A stretch of DNA of 64,000 nucleotides from Planctomycetota bacterium (GTDB taxonomy: Bacteria; Planctomycetota; Planctomycetia; Planctomycetales; Planctomycetaceae), in contig JAFEBS010000056.1 in the NCBI GenBank assembly GCA_018242525.1, forward strand, positions 127,202-191,201, read 5' to 3'. Below, piece by piece: positions 44,240-53,676 of the stretch (position 1 is its first letter; every line of letters starts with the position of its first letter). The position numbers were made by a program, and so were the translations under genes. The notes beneath the pieces were generated by a model. The model was not told the origin of the DNA, did no database searches, and was given only the letters and a program-made list of their open reading frames with translations.

Positions 44240-45658
44240 ATGACCGAATCCCTGTGGAACACACAAACTCAATCGCGACGAGCGTTTCTGGGACGCTATG
44301 CCGGGGGAATCGGTTCGCTCGCATTGGCTCATTTGCTCGGCCATTCAGCACGCGCAGACTCGTCCGCTCCCGGATGGAATGCAGTCACCCGTCCGCCTCG
44401 TGCGAAATCGGTGATCTGCCTGTTTCAACATGGCGGGCCGAGTCAGATGGATCTGTTTGATCCCAAACCGGAACTGCAGAAATGGCATGGCAAGCCGTAT
44501 CCCGGTGGTGATCTTGAAGTTCATTTCGACAAGCAGCAGGGGAATGTGCTGGGAAGTCCGTACAAATTTTCCCGGCACGGCGAATGCGGGATGGAATTGT
44601 GCGAGTTGCTGCCGCACACCGGCCGGATTGCCGATGACATCTGCCTCGTCCGTTCGATGAACACGACTTCCGTGGATCACGAATCCGCCTTGCGCCTGAT
44701 TCACAGCGGCAAATTCCTGGCGGGAATGCCCGCCTGGGGCGCGTGGCTGGTCTATGCGCTGGGGTCGATTAACGAAAACCTGCCGGCCTACGTCGTCCTG
44801 GGAGATCCGGGTGGTCTGCCCGTGGATGGCGAACGAAACTGGACGTCGGGGTTTCTGCCGGCGGTCTACCAGGGGACCCCATTCCGCTCGGGGGCGTCAC
44901 CGGTGCTGAATCTGCAATTGCCGGCGGGAATCGGCCCGCAGGCTCGCCGCAATCAACTGGACTTGCTGCAGGAACTGAATCGACGTCATCTGGCGTTGCA
45001 TCCAGAAAGCACGGAATTGGCAGCGCGGCTGGCGAACTTTGAAACGGCGGCACGAATGCAGACGGCCGTCCCGGACGTGCTGGATTTGTCGGGGGAAACC
45101 GCCGCGACCCGATCGATGTACGGATTGGACAACCCCGCATCGCAGGAATATGGGACTCGCTGCCTGCTGGCCCGCCGACTGGTGGAACGGGGCGTTCGCT
45201 TTGTTCAAATCTTTCTGAGCGGCCAACCGTGGGACACGCATAGTAAAAATGCCGAAAGCCTGAAGGGGCTGTGCGCGCGAACCGATCAGCCGAGCGCGGC
45301 GCTGGTTCAGGATCTGAAGCAGCGCGGATTGTTGGAGGATACAATTGTCCTGTGGACCGGCGAATTCGGACGTCTGCCGGTGTCACAGGGAACCGATGGA
45401 CGGGATCACAACCGGCGAGGTTTTTCCCTCTGGCTGGCGGGAGGCGGATTCAAGGCGGGACAGGTCCACGGAGCCACCGACGATTGGGGCTATGCGGCGG
45501 TCAAGGATGTCGTCACGGTCCATGACCTGCACGCGACGCTGCTGCATGCCTTGGGAATCGACCACCAACGGCTGACCTATCCACACGAAGGTCGCGATGC
45601 CAGCCTGTCGGATGCGGAGGTGACTCACGCGCGAGTGGTGACGGAACTGCTGAGTTAA
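44240..45658 (+). CDS. DUF1501 family Tat-exported protein
   Basis: Tat-type start (QSRRAFLGRYAGGIGSLALA), then ICLFQHGGPSQMDLFDPKP, EDTIVLWTGEFGRLPVSQG and LWLAGGGFKAGQVHG. Length 472 aa. It is divergent from the PSD1 gene at 44081 and not part of that operon. Its stop shares a TTAA tetranucleotide with the convergent gene at 45655. ATG 44240 has no strong ribosome-binding site. Confidence 0.85.
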   Translation: MTESLWNTQTQSRRAFLGRYAGGIGSLALAHLLGHSARADSSAPGWNAVTRPPRAKSVICLFQHGGPSQMDLFDPKPELQKWHGKPYPGGDLEVHFDKQQGNVLGSPYKFSRHGECGMELCELLPHTGRIADDICLVRSMNTTSVDHESALRLIHSGKFLAGMPAWGAWLVYALGSINENLPAYVVLGDPGGLPVDGERNWTSGFLPAVYQGTPFRSGASPVLNLQLPAGIGPQARRNQLDLLQELNRRHLALHPESTELAARLANFETAARMQTAVPDVLDLSGETAATRSMYGLDNPASQEYGTRCLLARRLVERGVRFVQIFLSGQPWDTHSKNAESLKGLCARTDQPSAALVQDLKQRGLLEDTIVLWTGEFGRLPVSQGTDGRDHNRRGFSLWLAGGGFKAGQVHGATDDWGYAAVKDVVTVHDLHATLLHALGIDHQRLTYPHEGRDASLSDAEVTHARVVTELLS

Positions 45659-46080
45659 GTGCGGATCTCGATCATCACCGGGCCAAACAATCCTCCCGCA
45701 GTCGCGGGAGTCTCCGTGGTTGGAGTAAACTGCAGCGAGACTTCCAGCACGTTGAACGGTTGCAGTTGCCGCGTCACATCCACCTCGGGCGATTCGGACC
45801 CGTCAGGAAACTCCGTCAGGAGTTCGCCGTTCAAAGAGATCCGACCGGCTCCTCCGACTTCCGTCAGGACAATGACAATCTGTTCGTGAGCTTCCAGGTT
45901 CGTCGGCGAATGAAACTGTCGCGAAAACGTCGCGGAACCTGCCAGAGATCCAAAGAGCGATTGCCAGTCGCACGGCATCTTGACGGTCCCCGACGACGGG
46001 ATCTCGACCCCGGTTGAGGGATCTGCAGGAGTCCAGGTAAACGTCCATGGACCAATCAGACGTATGCGATGGACGGACAC
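45655..46080 (-). CDS. Beta-sandwich protein, glycosidase sugar-binding-domain-like
   Basis: The 141-aa protein reads IRLIGPWTFTW, then MPCDWQSLFGSLAGSATFSR, GGAGRISLNGELL and LQPFNVLEVSLQF. This is the jelly-roll pattern of glycoside hydrolase N-terminal sugar-binding domains, present alone. The GTG at 46080 is chosen because GAGG lies upstream and the conserved region begins there; the open frame continues to 46227. No signal peptide is seen. Function unknown. Confidence 0.6.
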   Translation of the reverse strand: MSVHRIRLIGPWTFTWTPADPSTGVEIPSSGTVKMPCDWQSLFGSLAGSATFSRQFHSPTNLEAHEQIVIVLTEVGGAGRISLNGELLTEFPDGSESPEVDVTRQLQPFNVLEVSLQFTPTTETPATAGGLFGPVMIEIRT

Positions 46081-46212
46081 GGGTTGCCTCGGAAAATTCG
46101 GCGATGTTGACGCGATCGACCAGGAAAACTGCCCCAAGTGGAAAACCACGGTGTGACGATCCGACCACAGGCTAACATCGCAAGCCACGGAAAACGACCC
46201 TGTTTTGTCGGT

Positions 46213-46273
46213 CCGTGTGAGCCGCAAGGCACCGGGTGCGCGACGGCATCTGCCTCCGTGTGAGCCGCAAGGC
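46213..46273 (+). repeat. Two direct copies of an 18-bp dispersed repeat
   Basis: CCGTGTGAGCCGCAAGGC occurs at 46213-46230 and 46256-46273, each followed after a few bases by CGGGTGC. The unit looks like a planctomycete dispersed repeat and has accumulated between genes. Confidence 0.7.
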
Positions 46274-46315
46274 GCTAGCCGCGGGTGCTTTCTTCACATT
46301 TTGTCATTCCACAAT

Positions 46316-48061
46316 TCAGGGGTTCCGAATTTGTTCCCGAATAACCGGCAGCAGCAACTCAGCGATGATCGTATGGCCTTGATCGTTGGGGTGCATGCCA
46401 TCCAGCAGCAGATCTTCGGGCTTCTTTTCCGAAAACGCGGCGTGGACATCGATCAGGGGGACTTTGAGTTCGTCCGCAATGGCGCAGACGCGGGCGTTGT
46501 AGCCAGCCAGCACGGGCTTGTCGAAACCGTCCACTTTGTCCGGGACATACGGAGACCGGCCGTAGAGCTCCTTCGTCTTCGGACTCCATCTCAAGGGGTT
46601 GGTTGTCATGAGGATCGGCTGGACATTCGACTTTCGCGCGGCGTCGATCATCGAGCGAAGGTTGGCTTCATAATCCGCCAGCGGAACGCGAGGCATTGTT
46701 GCGGGAGGCGTCTTCCAGACGTCCACCGATGCGTCGTTCAAACCAAACTGAATCACAACGATTCGCGGTCGATGCGCCAGGACATCTTTGGCGAACCGCT
46801 GGCGGGCGAGTACCGTTGTATTGCTGCCGACTCCTGCGTTGTAAACCTGCAGGCTGGAACCGATGCGCACCAGCATGTCCTGCACTCGATCCGCGTAGAC
46901 GTGTTCGATGGCTCCCGGACGCTGGGCGGTTGTTGAATCTCCGAACATGACAATACCGCCCGGAGCGTTTGGGACGGATGCCGTCGAGTGGTGAGGCGGG
47001 ATTGCCCCCTTGCCGAGATCGGCCACCTTGATTTTCATCCGCAAGCCACCCTGCATCGTTGTGATCCATAATTCACCGGGTAAGCGTTCGTAAAGATAAG
47101 GATACGAGACGCGTCCTGCCGTTCCGAAGTTTGCGGCAACAACAATGGGTTGCGACCACGACCGGCATTCGTCGTTGGAAAAGGCGATGGACAATTCCTC
47201 GCGGCTGGAACGATTGTCGGGACGATCCCGCGGCGGGGCGTTCCAGAGCACAGCGATGCTCCCGTCGGATAGCCGGGTCATTTGGGCACAACACGTCACC
47301 GACTTCAGAGGAGATTGCTTCAAATCGGTCCATTGCAACCCATCGGCCGAAGTCGACTCGTACAGCCAGCCCGTCTCGGTGCGCAGCAACTCGTACAACG
47401 TGCCATCCCGACGTTCGACGACCGTTCCTTCGATGGAACCGGCGTGATCGTGACGCCCCTGTCCGATGTCGAGCACCTTACTGCGGCGCCAAGTGCGACC
47501 TTTGTCGTCGGAAACAAACATCACCGTGGCGTGTCGCCATTCGGGGATGACCTCCTGACCGACGAGCACAATGCGCCCGGATGCGAGTTCAATCATCGAA
47601 TGAATGCAGCCACACCACGGCCGGTTTAACAACACCGGCGGCTCCCAGGTCTTGCCGTCGTCAAGGCTGCGGCAGACGTAGATCGGCAGAACCCACATCG
47701 CGAACTCTTCCGCACTGCCTCCCCATTTGAAGCCGGGAGCGCTGGTCTTTTCCTGCAGATTCATCCACGCGGCAATGACGACTCCGTCTCGCGTCCGCAG
47801 CAGAGTTCGTTCGTTGCTGATCTGGAATGCCTCCGTGTCGGGGAATAACCGCGTCGCAGTCCAGGTCTTCCCTTCATCACGGCTGTGGAACGCGTGCTTT
47901 GCGTCGATACACAAGATGCCGTCGTCGCCGGTCGTGACAAAGGGTCCCTGGTGTGCGAATGGCAGTGCGACGGCCTGCGGATGCAGAGTCGGCCCTGCAG
48001 CAGATGCAGTCAGTGAGTTTCCAAGGACTACTAATAGCAAGACACAACGTGCAACGTTCAT
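46316..48061 (-). CDS. Exported sialidase-like/SGNH hydrolase fusion
   Basis: A signal peptide (VARCVLLLVVLGNSLTASAA) precedes a BNR/sialidase-like six-bladed domain (about 25-350) with Asp-boxes SRDEGKTW, SLDDGKTW, SDDKGRTW and SNDECRSW. An SGNH/GDSL esterase domain (370-581) follows, with MFGDSTT, FGLND and the DGMHPND Asp-His block. The combination suggests stepwise removal of acyl and glycosyl groups from a sugar polymer. Substrate unknown. All four SGNH blocks are present, so the esterase should be active. Confidence 0.82.
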   Translation of the reverse strand: MNVARCVLLLVVLGNSLTASAAGPTLHPQAVALPFAHQGPFVTTGDDGILCIDAKHAFHSRDEGKTWTATRLFPDTEAFQISNERTLLRTRDGVVIAAWMNLQEKTSAPGFKWGGSAEEFAMWVLPIYVCRSLDDGKTWEPPVLLNRPWCGCIHSMIELASGRIVLVGQEVIPEWRHATVMFVSDDKGRTWRRSKVLDIGQGRHDHAGSIEGTVVERRDGTLYELLRTETGWLYESTSADGLQWTDLKQSPLKSVTCCAQMTRLSDGSIAVLWNAPPRDRPDNRSSREELSIAFSNDECRSWSQPIVVAANFGTAGRVSYPYLYERLPGELWITTMQGGLRMKIKVADLGKGAIPPHHSTASVPNAPGGIVMFGDSTTAQRPGAIEHVYADRVQDMLVRIGSSLQVYNAGVGSNTTVLARQRFAKDVLAHRPRIVVIQFGLNDASVDVWKTPPATMPRVPLADYEANLRSMIDAARKSNVQPILMTTNPLRWSPKTKELYGRSPYVPDKVDGFDKPVLAGYNARVCAIADELKVPLIDVHAAFSEKKPEDLLLDGMHPNDQGHTIIAELLLPVIREQIRNP

Positions 48062-48477
48062 CAGACTTTCCCCGTTCTCATTCTTGGACTCGACAACATT
48101 GTGCCAACGATGATCCTTCGGAGTATACGACTGACGGATGCGTGTGGCGACTTAACGTTCTCGTTGAGCCTCTGTGGTCTTTCAGGCCAGGAACTGTGTC
48201 GATGAGACCGGCGCCGGTGTCGATTCGCGCGTCAGACATGGTGCCCGTTCCCGGAATTCCCCTGCGGATTCCCACGAATTCGATCCGGCACGCAACCTGC
48301 AGATATAAAACCGTCTGCATCCCGATTCGTAACCCGATTGAGCGTCTGCTGCTGGTCTGGTAGTCTTGATGATTTGGGCAATGGATTCATATTGAAAATC
48401 GCCCGGCAAGGGTCAGCTCCTTTTCCCAGGGCCTGCTGATGGAACTTCACCGACAGCGGACCAGATGGAGTCAAGTC
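48062..48477. other. Intergenic region between divergent genes
   Basis: 416 bp with no supported gene. It presumably holds promoters for both neighbours; none is recognised with confidence. Confidence 0.45.
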
Positions 48478-49392
48478 ATGAGTTCTCGAATTTGTACTGT
48501 GGCAGCCTGTGTGGTCATGGTCGGTCGGCTAATTGCCGCACCGGAAGTTTGGGCCCAGGATTCGGCCCCTGCAGCCAAAGACGCCACGAGCGAACTGACG
48601 TCGCTCAATAAGGCCGGGACCGTCCTGCTGGATCTGAAGGGGAAGCGACTGCTGCTGAAGTCCGAAGTTGTGTTGCGCGAAGGTCTGCTGGAGATGCTGG
48701 TTTGTCTCAAGCAAACCAAGGAGCATGAATCGATCCTGGCGGTTGACTCCAAGGCCCAGATCATTCATGCCGGACTGATGGCGCTGGCCGCCGAACCGGG
48801 ATCTCCCGCGAAGTTTGCTCCGGAATACAAACCAGCTTCCGGACAGCCGATCGATATTTTCCTGACGTGGACCGACATCAACGGAAACTTACACCGCGAT
48901 CCCGCTCAATCCTGGGTTCGGCATGCCACTCGCAAATACTTCCTGCACAAGGTCGAAAACTTTCCGAAAGGGCTGACGCTTCCCAAGGATGGCGATCTGA
49001 AATGGGATGAACGGCACAAGGAACTGCTGTGGTACGGCACGATGACGACGGCCCAGCGGGACGCAAATCTGAAACTGTCGTCCGACGCCGGATTTCAGGC
49101 GGCAATCAAGGCGATCTTCACCGAGTCGCAGATTCGCCAGATGGACGCACAATGGGTGTTTGCCGGGAGTGGCTTTAACACGGATCCGACGACCGGCGAG
49201 AAGTTCTACCTGGCGGAAGGGGGCGACCTGGTCTGTCTCGCCAATTTCGCGACAGCCACCATCGATCTGTCGGTCGAAAGCAGTGCCACGAACGACACGC
49301 TGATGTTCGAAGCCTTTACGGAACGGATTCCGCCCGTCGGAACTAAGGTCACGATCGAACTGGTGCCGGTTTTCAAGAAGCCCGCCAAATAA
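48478..49392 (+). CDS. YdjY domain-containing exported protein
   Basis: A signal peptide (SSRICTVAACVVMVGRLIAA, cleaved near VWAQD) is followed by KQTKEHESILAVDSKAQIIHAGL, the characteristic stretch of YdjY-domain proteins. A second region ends with LVPVFKKPAK. The ATG at 48478 has GGAG upstream; the open frame begins at 48439. Function of the family is unknown. It is followed 13 nt later by the MBOAT-like gene, so the two are likely co-transcribed. Confidence 0.72.
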   Translation: MSSRICTVAACVVMVGRLIAAPEVWAQDSAPAAKDATSELTSLNKAGTVLLDLKGKRLLLKSEVVLREGLLEMLVCLKQTKEHESILAVDSKAQIIHAGLMALAAEPGSPAKFAPEYKPASGQPIDIFLTWTDINGNLHRDPAQSWVRHATRKYFLHKVENFPKGLTLPKDGDLKWDERHKELLWYGTMTTAQRDANLKLSSDAGFQAAIKAIFTESQIRQMDAQWVFAGSGFNTDPTTGEKFYLAEGGDLVCLANFATATIDLSVESSATNDTLMFEAFTERIPPVGTKVTIELVPVFKKPAK

Positions 49393-49405
49393 GGCGCAGT
49401 GACGC

Positions 49406-50401
49406 ATGCCCCCGTGGACCGCGCCGCCCGAGATCTTCCAGGGGAACCATGTCCTGGCGTCTCTGATTGCCATTCTCGCTGCCTATCTTTCTGCAATCGC
49501 AGCGCGGCCACTGTTGCGTGTCCAGGGTCGTGTCAATCCCCTGGCAATTGGGCTTGCCGTTGCACTGATGGGCTTGGCCCTCATCGTTCCGCCCGCCGAG
49601 ATTCAATCGCGGGCCGCTGTGATGTACCTCAGCACGGAACTGACGTTCAAAATGATTGATTATTCGCGGTACTGCCGGTCGAACGACGGAGGTTCGTTCC
49701 GCGAGTATGTCAGGTTCCTGATTCCGTTTCCCACGATGCAGGTCACCTTCCGCCGTCGCGAATTGACCGTTTCGATCGACTATCGTCGCGAGGCACTGCG
49801 GCTGATCGGCGGCACGGGACTGGTGATATTCGCCGTACTGACGCTTCAGTTTTTCGGCCGATTTCCCCTGGTTCGGTCCTCGTTTGCCGTGAACCATGCC
49901 GTCATGCTGGTCCTGTTTGTCGTCGCGATTGAATCCCTGTCACAGGCGCTTTACGGACTCGAACGACTGGCCGGACAGAATCCCACTCCGTTGATCAATC
50001 ACGCCTATTTGTCACAGACGGTCGCCGAGTTCTGGGATCGCTACAACACCCGGGTTCATGCCTGGCTGACCGACAATGTGTTTCGGCCCGCAGGGGGGAT
50101 TCGTTCCCCGGTCCGCGGCATTTTTGCGGCGTTCTTCGTCAGCGCCGTCCTGCATGAACTCGCTTTCGGGATCGCGACCTCCCGGTTCGACGGATATCAA
50201 TTCGTATTCTTCATGAGTCAGGCCCCGGCAGTCTTCGTTGCGCTGCGGTTGAAGCGTGTCACTCGTCGCTGGGGAATCGCGGGAAGTATCCTTTGTCATT
50301 TCACCACGATCATTTGGTTTGCCGTCAGCTCGATGTTCTTCTTCCACGGTGTGGATCGGGTCTTCCCGTTCGTTTATGCCTGCCAAACGTGGTTGCCGTA
50401 G
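49406..50401 (+). CDS. MBOAT-like membrane acyltransferase (wax-synthase-like)
   Basis: 331 aa with about eight hydrophobic helices (VLASLIAILAAYLSAIA, IGLAVALMGLALIVPP, then VMLVLFVVAIESLSQAL). The conserved histidine is in FFVSAVLHELAFGIA, the position of the MBOAT/wax synthase active site. It would transfer an acyl group to a lipid or polysaccharide acceptor at the membrane. Identity of donor and acceptor cannot be read. It lies 13 nt after the YdjY-like gene. Confidence 0.7.
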   Translation: MPPWTAPPEIFQGNHVLASLIAILAAYLSAIAARPLLRVQGRVNPLAIGLAVALMGLALIVPPAEIQSRAAVMYLSTELTFKMIDYSRYCRSNDGGSFREYVRFLIPFPTMQVTFRRRELTVSIDYRREALRLIGGTGLVIFAVLTLQFFGRFPLVRSSFAVNHAVMLVLFVVAIESLSQALYGLERLAGQNPTPLINHAYLSQTVAEFWDRYNTRVHAWLTDNVFRPAGGIRSPVRGIFAAFFVSAVLHELAFGIATSRFDGYQFVFFMSQAPAVFVALRLKRVTRRWGIAGSILCHFTTIIWFAVSSMFFFHGVDRVFPFVYACQTWLP

Positions 50402-50463
50402 AGGCAACGAATTCGCCTGGCTGTGGTCTTCTATCTGTTCGAGGTAGACTATTAGGGTCAGAC

Positions 50464-50575
50464 CGGCTTTGCCCAACAAATGAGGTCAGACCCGGGTCAG
50501 ACCCCTGCCACAGGTATCGGATTTGAATTGAAACCACACTGGAAGGGGGTCAGACCCCATTTGTTCGGCAAGCCG
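50464..50575. repeat. Inverted repeat, REP/RAYT-like element
   Basis: A ~30-bp arm at 50464-50493 (CGGCTTTGCCCAACAAATG...) is repeated in inverted, imperfect form at 50545-50575 (...CATTTGTTCGGCAAGCCG). Extra GGGTCAGACCC motifs lie inside. This has the look of a non-autonomous REP/MITE-type element and sits just upstream of the PSD1 start. Confidence 0.65.
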
Positions 50576-50617
50576 CTTGGGACATCACTGATCATGCACT
50601 GTACTGGACGTGACGCC

Positions 50618-53600
50618 ATGCGTTGGTGGAATGGTTTGATACTCGCTTTCCTGTTGCCAGTGGTGGCAGCACCGGTGCGGGCGGAAGAACGGCGGGTTTC
50701 GTTTAATCGGGACGTGCGGCCGATTCTGTCGGATACGTGCTATCTATGTCATGGACCTGACGAAGGTTCCCGGCAGGCGGGACTGCGGCTGGATCTTCCC
50801 GAACAGGCAATTCGTCCCACGGAATCGGGAAAGGTGGCGATTGTCGCCGGGATGCCCGGCATGAGTGAACTGGTCCGGCGAGTGATGTCCCAGGATCCGG
50901 CCGAACAGATGCCGCCCCCCAAGTCGTTGAAGACACTCACCAACGAGCAGCGCGAATTGCTGCGACTCTGGATCGCTCAAGGGGCACGATTTGACAAACA
51001 TTGGTCACTGGAGCCACTTGAGCGACCGTCGATCACTGCAGGGACACATCCGATTGATGCCCTGGTCCAGCGGAAGCTGGCGTCCCTGGGAATCAAGCCG
51101 TCTCCGCGGGCTGCGCGTGATACATTGCTGCGGCGAGTCACCCTCGACCTGACCGGGCTTCCACCGACACCGGCCGAACGCGATCGATTCCTGGCGGACA
51201 ATTCGCCGGATGCGTATGCCAACCTGGTCGATCGACTGCTGGCATCCGAGGCGTATGGCGAACGGATGACCTGGGACTGGCTGGAGGCGGCGCGGTATTC
51301 GGACAGCAACGGCTACCAGGGAGATGGTGATCGGACAATGTGGCCGTGGCGCGACTGGGTGGTCCAGTCCTACAATCGCAATCTGTCATTTCGCGACTTC
51401 ACGATCTGGCAACTGGCAGGTGACTTATTGCCGTCCGAGTCGTTTGAACAACGGCTCGCCACGGGCTTCCTGCGAAATCATCCGATCAATGGCGAAGGAG
51501 GCCGTATCGCCGAAGAGAATCGCATCGACTACGTGATGGATATGACCGAGACCACCGGGACGGTCTGGCTGGGAATGACCGTCAATTGCTGTCGCTGTCA
51601 CGATCACAAGTTCGATTCGTTGACTCAGCGGGACTATTACAGTCTGTTTGCGTTTTTCAACCAGACTCCCGTCGACGGGGGCGGCGGAAACCCGCAGACG
51701 CCACCGATCCTTGCCGTCCCAACAGCGGCACAAAAACACCGTCTGGAAGAATTGGATCGCGAACGTGAGTTGCTCGCGAAATCCGTCAATACACGTCGAG
51801 CAGAGCTGACGAAAACGCGCGCTGCGTGGGAAGCCTCCGAACTGGCCAAAGCCGCCGTCGACGTATGGGTCTCACTGGCACCGGCAACCGCACAGGCGGA
51901 CCATCAAACATTGAAAATCCAGGAGGATCGGACAATCCTCGCCTCCGGCGAAAATCCGCCGCGCGACAACTATGCCATCTCGGCTCCCGCCGTGGGCGAA
52001 GTCATCACCGCAATCCGACTCGATTCGATCCGCCATCCGAGCATGACCAATGGCGGATTGGCCCGGTCGGATTCCGGGAACTTTGTGCTGACGGATTTCG
52101 AGGTTCACGTCCGCGATGCCGAATCCAAGACCATGACTCGAATTCCCTTCAAAGCCGCCGTCGCCACGTTTGAACAGGGGGGATTTCCGGCGAGTCAGGC
52201 AATTGACTCGGATCCGAATTCGGGATGGGCCGTCTGGAACGGTAAGTCATTCGACAGGGATCATGCGGCCGTCTTTCGTCTGGCAACACCGTTGCGTCCC
52301 AAGCCGGGCGACGTGCTGGTGTTCTCACTGAAACATCAATCGCCTCACGCTGCTCACAACATTGGACTGTTCCGTCTGTCGGTCAGTTCGGCCCCGGAAC
52401 CGGGGCTTGAGTCATCGCGGCAGAACCTGCGCGAAGCACTACACGTGGCTGCGGCCGCGAGAACACCGGAGCAGACCAAACTGGTCGACACCGCGTTTTT
52501 CAGCAGTGATGCGATGCTGGCGGAGCAGACTGCAAGCCTTCAAAAAATCGAGGCCTCGCTGGAAGCACTGCGGAAAGAACTTCCCAAGGTCATGGTGATG
52601 GAAGACCGCCCTGAACGACGGCCGACGTTTGTGCTCGAGAAGGGGTTGTACAACAAGCCGCTGCAGGAAGTGACGATGGCACTGCCCGCCAGTCTGGTCA
52701 GTGCCGAGACAAGATCGAAATCCACAGGCCCGACAGCCCCAACCAATCGTCTGGCACTGGCGAACTGGCTGGTCGACGACCAGAACTCGCTGACGCCGCG
52801 CGTGACGGTCAACCGGTACTGGCAAATGTTCTTCGGGATCGGCCTGGTAAAAACGGCTGAGGACTTTGGTGCTCAGGGTGAGTACCCGGTCCATCCCGAA
52901 CTTCTGGACTGGCTGGCGTGCGAACTCCGTGATTCTGGCGGCGACATCAAGCGGCTGATCCGCACGATTGTCACCAGTGAGACATATTGCCAGTCATCGC
53001 ATCTGACTCCGGAAATGGCCGAGCGAGACCCTGACAATCGCTTGCTGGCCCGTGGTTCACGGTTTCGAATGCCATCATGGATGATTCGTGACGAGATCCT
53101 CGCCGCCAGTGGAATTCTGGTCACAAACGTCGGGGGCCCGCCTGTGCGTCCCTACCAACCGGATGGCGTTTGGGAAGAAGCCACGTTTGGAGGCAGGCGT
53201 TATACCGTCGATCCGGGTGAAGGACGCTATCGCCGCAGTCTGTATACGTTCTGGCGACGGATCGTCGGTCCAACCATGTTCTTCGACACTCCGTCTCGAT
53301 CCGTCTGCAGCGTGAAGCCGACCCGAACCAACACACCATTGCAGTCGCTGGCCCTGCTGAACGACCCGACCTATGTCGACGCCGCCCGCCATCTGGCGCA
53401 GCAACTACGTGAGCAGAAGCTGACTGCCGAAGAGCGCATTCGCCGGATCTATCTGCGTGTGTTGGGACGCGAACCGACAGCCAGCGAACAGACGGTCCTG
53501 CAGTCCGGCGTGCAGCGACGCCAGGCCCTGTACGCGGCGGATCTGAACGCCGCTCGACAGATCGCGAACGTTTCAGCCGACGACACGTCGGTGGATCCGG

Positions 53601-53671
53601 CCGACCAAGCCGCCTGGATCTCGGCGTGCCTGGCCGTCTTCAATCTTGATGAAACCGTGACCCGGGAATAA
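50618..53671 (+). CDS. PSD1 protein (cytochrome c-like, DUF1549 and DUF1553)
   Basis: After a signal peptide (WWNGLILAFLLPVVAAPVRA), the protein has a haem motif CYLCHG, MPPPKSLKTLTNEQ, a DUF1549 block (DALVQRKLASLGIKPSPRAAR), a mid-region beta-sandwich insert and a DUF1553 block (FRMPSWMIRDEILAASGILV). Length is 1017 aa from this start. The open frame extends to 50480 through a repeat, so ATG 50618 before the signal peptide is chosen. The DUF1501 gene follows by 5 nt in the standard pairing. Confidence 0.85.
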   Translation: MRWWNGLILAFLLPVVAAPVRAEERRVSFNRDVRPILSDTCYLCHGPDEGSRQAGLRLDLPEQAIRPTESGKVAIVAGMPGMSELVRRVMSQDPAEQMPPPKSLKTLTNEQRELLRLWIAQGARFDKHWSLEPLERPSITAGTHPIDALVQRKLASLGIKPSPRAARDTLLRRVTLDLTGLPPTPAERDRFLADNSPDAYANLVDRLLASEAYGERMTWDWLEAARYSDSNGYQGDGDRTMWPWRDWVVQSYNRNLSFRDFTIWQLAGDLLPSESFEQRLATGFLRNHPINGEGGRIAEENRIDYVMDMTETTGTVWLGMTVNCCRCHDHKFDSLTQRDYYSLFAFFNQTPVDGGGGNPQTPPILAVPTAAQKHRLEELDRERELLAKSVNTRRAELTKTRAAWEASELAKAAVDVWVSLAPATAQADHQTLKIQEDRTILASGENPPRDNYAISAPAVGEVITAIRLDSIRHPSMTNGGLARSDSGNFVLTDFEVHVRDAESKTMTRIPFKAAVATFEQGGFPASQAIDSDPNSGWAVWNGKSFDRDHAAVFRLATPLRPKPGDVLVFSLKHQSPHAAHNIGLFRLSVSSAPEPGLESSRQNLREALHVAAAARTPEQTKLVDTAFFSSDAMLAEQTASLQKIEASLEALRKELPKVMVMEDRPERRPTFVLEKGLYNKPLQEVTMALPASLVSAETRSKSTGPTAPTNRLALANWLVDDQNSLTPRVTVNRYWQMFFGIGLVKTAEDFGAQGEYPVHPELLDWLACELRDSGGDIKRLIRTIVTSETYCQSSHLTPEMAERDPDNRLLARGSRFRMPSWMIRDEILAASGILVTNVGGPPVRPYQPDGVWEEATFGGRRYTVDPGEGRYRRSLYTFWRRIVGPTMFFDTPSRSVCSVKPTRTNTPLQSLALLNDPTYVDAARHLAQQLREQKLTAEERIRRIYLRVLGREPTASEQTVLQSGVQRRQALYAADLNAARQIANVSADDTSVDPADQAAWISACLAVFNLDETVTRE

Positions 53672-53676
53672 TTGCC

